A program made the translations under genes and the position numbers. Below the pieces are notes generated by a model. It saw only the letters and a list, made by a program, of their open reading frames with translations. It ran no database searches and was not told the DNA's origin. This document shows, one piece after another, positions 6,905 to 13,019 of a DNA stretch of 17,745 bases. The number at the start of each line of letters is the position of its first letter. The first letter of the stretch is position 1. Origin of the DNA: DATNPH01 sp036703315 (GTDB lineage: Bacteria > Cyanobacteriota > Cyanobacteriia > Cyanobacteriales > Coleofasciculaceae). Location of the stretch: positions 1 through 17,745 of the forward strand of contig DATNPH010000248.1 of assembly GCA_036703315.1 (NCBI GenBank), written 5' to 3'.

Positions 6905-7621
6905 CTAAAAGAAACTTGGTTGATGGCGGATCAAGTTGAGGTATTCCTCACGAGTTTTTTGGTCTTCCTGAAAAACGCCGACCATCGCACTGGTGACTGT
7001 CCAGGAACCAGGTTTTTGAACCCCTCGCATTACCATGCACATATGGGTTCCTTCCATCACAACAGCGACGCCCTTGGGTTCCAAAATGGTTTGAACAGCT
7101 TCGGCAATCTGACGGGTTAAGCGTTCCTGCACTTGTAGCCGCCGTGCATACATCTCAACAACACGAGCAAGCTTGCTAAGTCCCACTACTTTTTGGTTGG
7201 GGATGTAGGCAACATGAGCTTTGCCGATAAATGGCAACATGTGGTGTTCACAAAGGCTAAAGAAATTGATATCCCGGACAAGAACCATTTCATTGTGTCC
7301 TTCATCAAAGATTGCCCCATTGACTAGTTCTTCGAGGGACTGATTGTAGCCCCTGGTTAGGAATCGCATCGCCTCTGCTACCCGCTTAGGAGTCTTCAGG
7401 AGTCCTTCACGTTCTGGGTCTTCACCAACGCCCAGAAGTAGCGTCCGCACGGCGTTCATCATTTCTTCGTTCAGTTCTTCCGGGGGCGGTTGCAGATTGG
7501 GTTCCCGGCCATTCTGGGTGTTGCGATCAGGCCGTGTCTCGACTTGAGGGAAGGCATTTGTAGTATTGGGGGTTGAACCAGAGTCAGAGCCATTGAAACC
7601 GCTGGAAGATGCCATAGTCAT
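6905..7621 (-). CDS. folE: GTP cyclohydrolase I
   Basis: 238 residues. The enzyme converts GTP to 7,8-dihydroneopterin triphosphate, the first step toward folate and, in cyanobacteria, other pterins. The catalytic domain runs from about residue 52 (NEEMMNAVRTLLLGVGEDPEREGLLKTPKRVAEA) to the end. The zinc ligands are C124 and H127 (CEHHML) and C195 (THMCMVMRG). The first 50 residues are Ser/Asn/Pro-rich and look disordered, an extension beyond the E. coli enzyme. ATG codons at 7621 and 7615 are both possible starts; I keep the upstream one. It is the last gene of the ado-aar-accA-SDR-folE series, 57 nt after the SDR stop, so co-transcription with the SDR is plausible. Confidence 0.96.
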   Translation of the reverse strand: MTMASSSGFNGSDSGSTPNTTNAFPQVETRPDRNTQNGREPNLQPPPEELNEEMMNAVRTLLLGVGEDPEREGLLKTPKRVAEAMRFLTRGYNQSLEELVNGAIFDEGHNEMVLVRDINFFSLCEHHMLPFIGKAHVAYIPNQKVVGLSKLARVVEMYARRLQVQERLTRQIAEAVQTILEPKGVAVVMEGTHMCMVMRGVQKPGSWTVTSAMVGVFQEDQKTREEYLNLIRHQPSFF

Positions 7622-7678
7622 AATTAGTCTGATTGAATTGTTAACAAAAATGAGTGTGATTAGAGTCAGACAGTAACT

Positions 7679-8404
7679 CTACAGAGTGCCAGCGCTAGGC
7701 ATCAAAGTGACTAACTCGATGACCGCTTGTTCTGGAAGCAGGGCTGTGTGCAGAATTGACTGTGCGACAATTTCTGGAGTCAACATGGCAGACCGATTCA
7801 AGTCAACTTGAACCGTATCTGTATCCCATAAAGCAGTATTGACAGCACCAGGACAGATGGTAACAACACGGATGCCATTACTGCGTTCTTCTGCTGCCAG
7901 AGTTTTTGACAGAGCAATCAGACCAGCTTTGCTAACGTTATAGGCACCCCAAGTAGGAAAGGGTTGCTGACCAGCAACTGAGGCAATGTTGATGATGGTT
8001 CCCCGTTGCTGCTCACGCATGGCTGGTAGAATGCCCAGAATGCACTGAAATACGCTGGTAAGATTGAGGTCAATAACGTGCTGCCAGTCTGATAAAGATG
8101 TCTCATCCAGGGGATTGGTATAACCAATACCAGCGTTGTTGATCAGGATGTCAATGGGAGCAAAATCTTTCGCGATCGCTTCTATTTGTGCCTTGACCTG
8201 CTCAATCTTCGCCAAATCCAGAGCATAAGCCTTCGCTTCCACACCGGCTTCACGAGCAGCCGTGGCAATTACGTCTAACTTATCCTGAGAACGGCTGACT
8301 AGAGCCACATCAATTCCTGCCTCCGCAAAGGCCAATGCTGTCGCCTTGCCAATGCCGCTACTCGCCCCAGTAATCAGGGCACGTCGTTTTTTTAGAGAAG
8401 TCAT
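7679..8404 (-). CDS. Short-chain dehydrogenase/reductase
   Basis: 241 residues, a classical SDR. The NAD(P)-binding motif is TGASSGIG (12-19), the structural motif NNAG (89-92), and the catalytic tetrad is N114, S142, Y155 and K159 (YNVSK). Residues R38-S39 after the second strand suggest NADP(H) preference. Family members reduce or oxidise carbonyl/hydroxyl groups; the exact substrate is not readable. FabG-like reductases are the nearest well-known relatives, but position next to accA and the alkane genes is conserved in many cyanobacteria and points to fatty-acid or aldehyde/alcohol metabolism. ATG at 8404 has no Shine-Dalgarno. A 505-nt gap separates it from accA upstream, so it probably has its own promoter. 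Confidence 0.9.
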   Translation of the reverse strand: MTSLKKRRALITGASSGIGKATALAFAEAGIDVALVSRSQDKLDVIATAAREAGVEAKAYALDLAKIEQVKAQIEAIAKDFAPIDILINNAGIGYTNPLDETSLSDWQHVIDLNLTSVFQCILGILPAMREQQRGTIINIASVAGQQPFPTWGAYNVSKAGLIALSKTLAAEERSNGIRVVTICPGAVNTALWDTDTVQVDLNRSAMLTPEIVAQSILHTALLPEQAVIELVTLMPSAGTL

Positions 8405-8804
8405 GAAATTTTCCAGTAGTCTCTAACTCGATGCTCCTATCGCGTCCTGTGCCATTGCTGAACTTTTGCTAAGGAATCGCTCATATTAATCGGCAACTCC
8501 TTAATTACTCTGGCATTTGACCAAGCAGGGGGCAAGATTTAGGGAGATTGAACACAACAAACTTTATACTTATTCCGAGCTTTTTGGGCGCTAAGACTTA
8601 AAAGCTTTCTATTTAGCTATTTAGCATCTAATCTCCAAAAGCACGGATTAGCGTCCATTTAGTTAAAATTGGGTGGCAAATTGATTAACAACCCCTAAAT
8701 GCATGAAGATGTAAAAAATTGTTACTTAAAGAATTATATCACTTGAGCAGTTTGACGCCGTGAAAAGATAGTCGTGTAAGTTACCTAAGCGATAGAAAAG
8801 CACA
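8405..8804. other. SDR-proximal part of the 505-nt accA-SDR gap
   Basis: No convincing gene. A 15-codon frame (8484-8437, minus) with AAGGAG 12 nt upstream is too short to support. A perfect TATAAT on the minus strand (8738-8733) and a weak plus-strand pair TTGACG (8752-8757) / TGTAAG (8775-8780) are possible promoter elements. The SDR promoter should lie here. Confidence 0.4.
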
Positions 8805-8904
8805 TAAGCTTTAAGAAGCTTAGGGATTAAATAACCCTATCTTCCTCTAGAGGTTGATCTTACCGATAGGCTGGGGAAATGCTAGCGAGCCGCTAAAATC
8901 CCCA
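8805..8904. other. Cluster of inverted repeats immediately after accA
   Basis: Four structures lie in 100 nt. TAAGCTT/AAGCTTA (8805-8811, 8816-8822, loop TAAG). AGGG/CCCT (8822-8825, 8835-8838). CCTATC/GATAGG (8836-8841, 8865-8870) enclosing the palindrome CCTCTAGAGG (8844-8853). TGGGGA/TCCCCA (8872-8877, 8899-8904) enclosing TAGCG/CGCTA with a 3-nt loop. The last starts 5 nt after the accA stop on the minus strand and may be part of its 3' end. No T-tract follows, so the region could be a structured 3' UTR or a small RNA on either strand. Confidence 0.45.
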
Positions 8905-8909
8905 CAGCT

Positions 8910-9887
8910 TCAAGCGGAAAGCTCATAAAAAACACCAATTTTACGGAACTTCTGATATCGTAACTCCCGACGTTGTTGACTGGTCAACTGAGACAGGGTT
9001 TCGAGGTTCTGCAAGAGTGCCTCTTTCAGGATAGAAGCGGCACCTAGAGGGTCAGAATGGGCACCCCCTACTGGTTCCGGTAACAGTTGGTCAAGAATCC
9101 CCAAGTCTTTGAGGTCTCCTGCCGTAATCTTTAAAGCAGCAGCTGCCTGCGGCGCTTTACTAGCATCTCTCCAAAGTATTGCCGCACAAGCTTCAGGTGT
9201 CGCTACCGTGTAAACAGCATGCTCAAACATCAACAGTCGATCGCCTACACCAATTCCCAAAGCACCACCTGAACCCCCTTCACCGATAACTGTGCAGATA
9301 ATCGGGACATCCAACCGAAACATCTCTCGGAGATTGTAGGCGATCGCTTCTCCCTGACCCAACTCTTCCGCCTTGATACCTGCCCAAGCTCCCGGTGTGT
9401 CAATGAACGTCAATATCGGCATCCCAAACTGATCAGCATGTTCCATCAACCGCAGTGCCTTACGATAGCCGCCGGGGGAAGCCTGTCCAAAGTTGCGGAC
9501 GATATTGTCCTTAGTATCTCGACCTTTTTGATGACCTAACATCACCACGGGACGCCCTCCCAAACGCCCGATACCACCGACTAAGGCTGGGTCGTCACTA
9601 CCGCCGCGATCGCCATGTAGTTCAACCCATTCATCACTAATTGCCTGAATGTAATCGAGTGTACTCGGACGTCTAGGGTGACGTGCTAGCTGTAGTCGTT
9701 GTCCCGGTGACAAACCGCTAAAAATTTCCTGACGCAGTTGCACTGCGCGTGCCTCCAATTGGCGGATCTGATCAGAAACATCGACGTTGTTTTCCTCTGC
9801 AAGTTCACGAATCTGATTAATTCGTGCCTCTAATTCATAAAGCGGCTTTTCAAAGTCGAGAAGAAAGGTTCTGTGTTCGGTATTCAT
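8910..9887 (-). CDS. accA: Acetyl-CoA carboxylase carboxyltransferase subunit alpha
   Basis: 325 residues, normal length. AccA with AccD transfers the carboxyl group from carboxybiotin to acetyl-CoA, making malonyl-CoA for fatty acid synthesis. The N-terminus is a helical hairpin (FLLDFEKPLYELEARINQIRELAEE), followed by RHPRRPSTLDYI (69-80), HGDRGGSDDPALVGGIGRL (91-109), GHQKGRDTKDN and GWAGI-type loop DTPGAWAGIKAEELGQGEAIA, then GEGGSGGALGIGVGDRLLMFEHAVY. All are conserved AccA features. ATG at 9887 has no Shine-Dalgarno: a heptad repeat array begins 2 nt upstream. It follows aar after 126 nt and precedes the SDR after 505 nt. Confidence 0.97.
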   Translation of the reverse strand: MNTEHRTFLLDFEKPLYELEARINQIRELAEENNVDVSDQIRQLEARAVQLRQEIFSGLSPGQRLQLARHPRRPSTLDYIQAISDEWVELHGDRGGSDDPALVGGIGRLGGRPVVMLGHQKGRDTKDNIVRNFGQASPGGYRKALRLMEHADQFGMPILTFIDTPGAWAGIKAEELGQGEAIAYNLREMFRLDVPIICTVIGEGGSGGALGIGVGDRLLMFEHAVYTVATPEACAAILWRDASKAPQAAAALKITAGDLKDLGILDQLLPEPVGGAHSDPLGAASILKEALLQNLETLSQLTSQQRRELRYQKFRKIGVFYELSA

Positions 9888-9889
9888 TG

Positions 9890-9938
9890 GTCAGTAGCCA
9901 GTAGTCAGTAGTCAGTAGTCAATAGTCAGTGGTCAGTA
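9890..9938. repeat. Seven-unit heptad repeat at the accA start
   Basis: Seven consecutive heptamers on the plus strand: GTCAGTA, GCCAGTA, GTCAGTA, GTCAGTA, GTCAATA, GTCAGTG, GTCAGTA. The array ends 2 nt from the accA start codon (9887), so on the minus strand it forms the last 51 nt of the leader and leaves no room for a ribosome site. Confidence 0.85.
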
Positions 9939-9967
9939 GAAAAGTCTTCACAATGAACAACGGACAG

Positions 9968-9979
9968 CTGACTACTGAC
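9968..9979. repeat. Inverted copy of the accA heptad repeat
   Basis: CTGACTACTGAC is the exact reverse complement of GTCAGTAGTCAG, which occurs in the array at 9890-9938. It can pair in several registers with the array, giving a slipping hairpin of up to 12 bp in the accA leader. Confidence 0.65.
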
Positions 9980-10013
9980 AAAAACCGGAATGGCTCATCG
10001 GTAACTCAGATAC

Positions 10014-11036
10014 CTAAAAGCTCAATAGCGGTCTAAATCCGTGCTTCACGGACACCTGTCCAATTTGCTCCATCTTTTCTACCGTAATCTGATTGCGTCC
10101 CCATGAAAAGTTTGTATGCCACTTTTCAAACTCAAGCAGCATTGACTCGGCAAAGCAGGCAAACAGCTGACGACCTGGAACATCCATATTGACGATTTGC
10201 ATAATCCGCCAGTCAATATCCAGGGAATGCTCCACAATGCCACCATTGAGAACATAGACGCCTGCTTGCTGAATTTTCGTTGCCAGGTTTTTGGGATAAC
10301 CGCCATCAATCAGCAAACAGGGTCGCTTCAACGTTGTGAAGTCGATTTCAACCCCTTTCGGCATGCTAGCGACCCAAACCACAATGTCCGCTTGGGGTAG
10401 GGCTTCTTCTAGCCCCATGATTTTGCCGCGACCGAGTTCGCCTTGCAAGGCTTGTAAGCGTTCTTGATTTCGAGCAATCAGCAATAGCTCAGCAACATCA
10501 GTTCTGGCATCCAACCAGCGACAGACGGCGCTTCCGATATCACCTGTTGCTCCACAAACTGCAACCGTTGCTTTTGACAGTTCAATCCCTAGCTTCTGCG
10601 AAGCCTGTTCTACTTGGCGGCAAAGAATGTAAGCCGTGTGGGTATTGCCGGTGGTGAAGCGATCGAACTGTAGCTTAATATTGCGAACCTGCTTGCTCTG
10701 GTGCAAGTTGAACTCCTCAAAGATAATTGAGGAAAAGCCTCCTAAGGCGGTAATGTTGATACCATTCTTTTGGGCATGAGCCATTGCGTTTAAGACCTTG
10801 CGCATTGCCGCTTTAATTCGGCGATTAGCGAGCATCTCTGGAAGAAAGCAAGATTCTACATACCGACCTTCAATTTGTTGACCCGTGACGCTTGTGACCT
10901 TGATCGTATCAACGATTTGGGGTGGCGCACTGCACCAAAAATCTAGCCCTTGGTCGGCATATTCGGGGTAGCCTAGCTCTTTAGCGACGGCTTGGGCGTG
11001 TTCCAAACTGGTAAGGTGACCGATGAGACCAAACAT
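10014..11036 (-). CDS. aar: Long-chain acyl-[acyl-carrier-protein] reductase
   Basis: 340 residues, typical length. Aar reduces fatty acyl-ACP to fatty aldehyde with NADPH, the first step of cyanobacterial alkane synthesis. The N-terminus MFGLIGHLTSLEHAQ is characteristic. The NADPH-binding motif is CGATGDIGSAVCRWL (161-175). The conserved catalytic cysteine that carries the acyl thioester falls at C294 (LFACFAES), the same number as in the Synechococcus elongatus enzyme. It lies downstream of ado on the same strand with a 221-nt gap that contains a GC-rich hairpin, so its own promoter is likely, with a TATAGT candidate at 11105-11100. ATG at 11036 has no clear Shine-Dalgarno. Confidence 0.97.
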   Translation of the reverse strand: MFGLIGHLTSLEHAQAVAKELGYPEYADQGLDFWCSAPPQIVDTIKVTSVTGQQIEGRYVESCFLPEMLANRRIKAAMRKVLNAMAHAQKNGINITALGGFSSIIFEEFNLHQSKQVRNIKLQFDRFTTGNTHTAYILCRQVEQASQKLGIELSKATVAVCGATGDIGSAVCRWLDARTDVAELLLIARNQERLQALQGELGRGKIMGLEEALPQADIVVWVASMPKGVEIDFTTLKRPCLLIDGGYPKNLATKIQQAGVYVLNGGIVEHSLDIDWRIMQIVNMDVPGRQLFACFAESMLLEFEKWHTNFSWGRNQITVEKMEQIGQVSVKHGFRPLLSF

Positions 11037-11099
11037 GAATTGCTCGCTGTTAAACCTGGTAAATCAGGCGAAAATTGGGAGGGGAAGAAATCCTTAAAG

Positions 11100-11105
11100 A
11101 CTATA
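11100..11105 (-). promoter_or_regulatory. Candidate -10 element of aar
   Basis: TATAGT on the minus strand, 63 nt before the aar start and downstream of the hairpin at 11184-11207. No good -35 is seen. In Synechocystis, aar is known to have its own promoter, which fits but does not prove this one. Confidence 0.3.
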
Positions 11106-11183
11106 CAAAATATTACAAAAAATTGCCGTTCATGATAGTCTAATTTTTCAAAAAAGCGTAGGGAGCCAGAAACGCTTGAAAAG

Positions 11184-11207
11184 CGGGGGGAAACTGGCTT
11201 TCCCCCG
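11184..11207 (-). terminator. GC-rich hairpin between ado and aar
   Basis: CGGGGGGAA (11184-11192) pairs with TTTCCCCCG (11199-11207), 9 bp with one G-U, loop 6 nt. In the ado direction it lies 50 nt after the stop and is followed by CTTTTC. An overlapping CGCTT/AAGCG pair (11173-11177, 11181-11185) competes with it. It probably ends or attenuates ado transcription before aar. Confidence 0.55.
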
Positions 11208-11257
11208 TTATGCCACCGTTATATCATTAACTAATTGGACAATTAAGTTAATTTGTG

Positions 11258-11953
11258 CTACGCAGCGGTCAGCCCGTAGGCAGACATGCGCATGATATCG
11301 CGAGTGGTGAAGCCAATATTGCTCAAGGCTTCGCCATAGGCAATCATAAAGTCTTCAACGAGAGCGTCTTTTTCCATTGCCAAAATGTGAGCATCATCTT
11401 CAACTTGGTTGAGCATCCGCCAAACGATAGGCAGGTTCTGACGATTAGCGGCTTCTAGTTCGGCTTTGGATTGTTCAAAATGCTCTTTGAGCCAAACTTC
11501 GCCAAAGTTGAGGTGCATATACTCGTCTTTAACGACGCCTTCAGTGATTTTCTTGGCAAACGGGTCAGCAACAGGGATATAGATGTTGTAGGCGGCGATC
11601 GCGAAACACTCGATAATCAACGATTGAATCAGCAAGCAAGTGACGACATTGCCTGTCGCTGCTGCCTTCTGGAAGTTTCCATGTAGTTCACTAAAGTACT
11701 TATGGGCAAATTCCATGTCTGGCGTTACACTCAGGTTCCGACCACAGGATTGGAAACCCTTCATGTGCCGATTCTCCATCTTTGAGAGGCGAATCAGCTC
11801 ATCTTTCTGGTCTGGCAGCAGTTCAGCCAGTTGTATGTAATTATCGTGAGCCTCTTGTTCACCTTCAATCACGATCGCGTTGATGCGGCTGTAGGCGTCT
11901 TTGTAGGTTTCACTATTAAAATCGAGCTCTTGGCTGACTGCAAGCGGCTGCAT
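11258..11953 (-). CDS. ado: Aldehyde deformylating oxygenase
   Basis: 231 residues from ATG at 11953, exactly the usual length. Ado is a ferritin-like di-iron enzyme that converts the Cn fatty aldehyde made by Aar into a Cn-1 alkane and formate, using O2 and electrons from ferredoxin. All six iron ligands are in place: E32, E60, H63, E115, E144 and H147, within EGEQEAHDNY, MENRHMKGF, QSLIIECFAIAAYN and VKDEYMHLNF. A longer frame from TTG at 12031 adds 26 residues that do not fit the family and is rejected. An AGGAG stands 12 nt before the ATG at 11953, rather far. Ado is first in the ado-aar-accA-SDR-folE series. Confidence 0.97.
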   Translation of the reverse strand: MQPLAVSQELDFNSETYKDAYSRINAIVIEGEQEAHDNYIQLAELLPDQKDELIRLSKMENRHMKGFQSCGRNLSVTPDMEFAHKYFSELHGNFQKAAATGNVVTCLLIQSLIIECFAIAAYNIYIPVADPFAKKITEGVVKDEYMHLNFGEVWLKEHFEQSKAELEAANRQNLPIVWRMLNQVEDDAHILAMEKDALVEDFMIAYGEALSNIGFTTRDIMRMSAYGLTAA

Positions 11954-12048
11954 AATTTCGACTGTCTCCTGTTTGCATGAATATGCTGCGACGAAGTTGT
12001 TTTGACCCAGTCCCTTGACGGTAAAGGTCAAACACCGTGAAGTTGGAC

Positions 12049-12080
12049 ATAACCAGCCATAGTATTATTTTGCTGGTTAT
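12049..12080. promoter_or_regulatory. 9-bp inverted repeat in the ado / permease divergent region
   Basis: ATAACCAGC (12049-12057) and GCTGGTTAT (12072-12080) are perfect inverted copies, 14-nt spacer. They lie 96 nt before the ado start and 82 nt before the permease start. The site could be an operator or the end of an upstream small transcript; I cannot tell which. Confidence 0.4.
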
Positions 12081-12161
12081 TCTGTAATAGTTCCCCAGGC
12101 AGAGAAAATCCGATCAGATCAATCACATATTTATTTCAAGCATAAAGTCAAATCAGTAGAA

Positions 12162-13001
12162 ATGCCTAAAAGACATCAAAAAAACAAGTTATTAGGGCTT
12201 GGGAACCCGCTGATTGTGGTTTTGCTCGTAATGGGAGCCGTTATAGTACTGCTGCCATTGGCGATTGTTTTCCTCACTTCCCTAGCACCTGCCGATGCGA
12301 CAGCTACTGGAAGTATTTTGCCAACGGCACTAACGTTGGCTAACTACCAGGAGGCTTGGCAGCGCGGCAACTTTCTTTTGGCATTTGCCAACTCGACCTT
12401 TGTTGCTCTTATGGTAACTGGGTTTCAGATTATCACCTCTGCCCTAGCTGGCTATGCACTCTCTCGGCTCAAATTTCGCGGGCGTCGAGCTATCTTGCTT
12501 ATTGTCCTGGCAACTCTGGTAATTCCGTTTCAGATTTTAGTCGTGCCGATTTTTTTAGTCCTAAAGTGGGGACATCTGGTCAACACCTATGGCGCATTGA
12601 TTTTGCCTACAGCAGCAAATGGCTTTGGTATTTTTCTGTTACGGCAGTATTTCCTCACAGTGCCGATAGCGTTGGAAGAGGCAGCAGCATTGGATGGGGC
12701 AAATCGATGGCAGATTCTCTGGCGGGTGACGTTGCCTTTGTCTCGACCAGCATTAGTGACGCTATTTTTGTTTACGTTTATCGCGGAGTGGAATGACTTA
12801 TTTAAACCTCTAATTTTCACTACACGACCGGAGTTAAGGACGGTACAGCTAGCTTTGGCAGAGTTTCAGGAGCAATTTACCAATAATTGGTCGTTACTGA
12901 TGGCAGCCGTGGTAATTGCAACGGTACCAGTGATAGTGCTGTTTTTGCTGGGTCAACGGCAGTTTATTCAAGGAATTGGGACAACAGGAATTAAGAATTG
13001 A
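12162..13001 (+). CDS. Sugar ABC transporter permease, MalG type
   Basis: 279 residues, usual length for a carbohydrate-uptake (CUT1) permease. Six hydrophobic segments are seen at about 17-39, 73-98, 108-135, 142-162, 196-217 and 245-264. The cytoplasmic EAA loop that contacts the ATPase is EEAAALDGANRWQILWRVTLPL (172-193), with the conserved G179 and LP at 191-192. The IPFQILVVP and NTYGALILP motifs are typical of MalG-like permeases. It would pair with a MalF-like permease, a binding protein and an ATPase, none of which are in this window. It is therefore an orphan gene here; the sugar cannot be named. It is divergent from ado and convergent with kinase 1 (18 nt between stops). Confidence 0.92.
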   Translation: MPKRHQKNKLLGLGNPLIVVLLVMGAVIVLLPLAIVFLTSLAPADATATGSILPTALTLANYQEAWQRGNFLLAFANSTFVALMVTGFQIITSALAGYALSRLKFRGRRAILLIVLATLVIPFQILVVPIFLVLKWGHLVNTYGALILPTAANGFGIFLLRQYFLTVPIALEEAAALDGANRWQILWRVTLPLSRPALVTLFLFTFIAEWNDLFKPLIFTTRPELRTVQLALAEFQEQFTNNWSLLMAAVVIATVPVIVLFLLGQRQFIQGIGTTGIKN

Positions 13002-13019
13002 CTCCCCTTTAGGGCTGTC

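Noticed and set aside
8437..8484. 15-codon frame MSDSLAKVQQWHRTR with AAGGAG upstream
   Set aside because: The ribosome site is 12 nt away and the peptide is too short to judge without homologues.
9890..9938. CRISPR-like array
   Set aside because: The units are 7 nt with no spacers, so this is a simple heptad repeat, and no cas gene is present.
11954..12031. 26-residue N-terminal extension of Ado from TTG
   Set aside because: From ATG at 11953 the protein has the standard 231 residues and standard iron-ligand numbering.
12356..12796. 146-codon frame inside the ABC permease gene
   Set aside because: A shifted-frame shadow of a clear permease with six membrane helices; no domain is seen.
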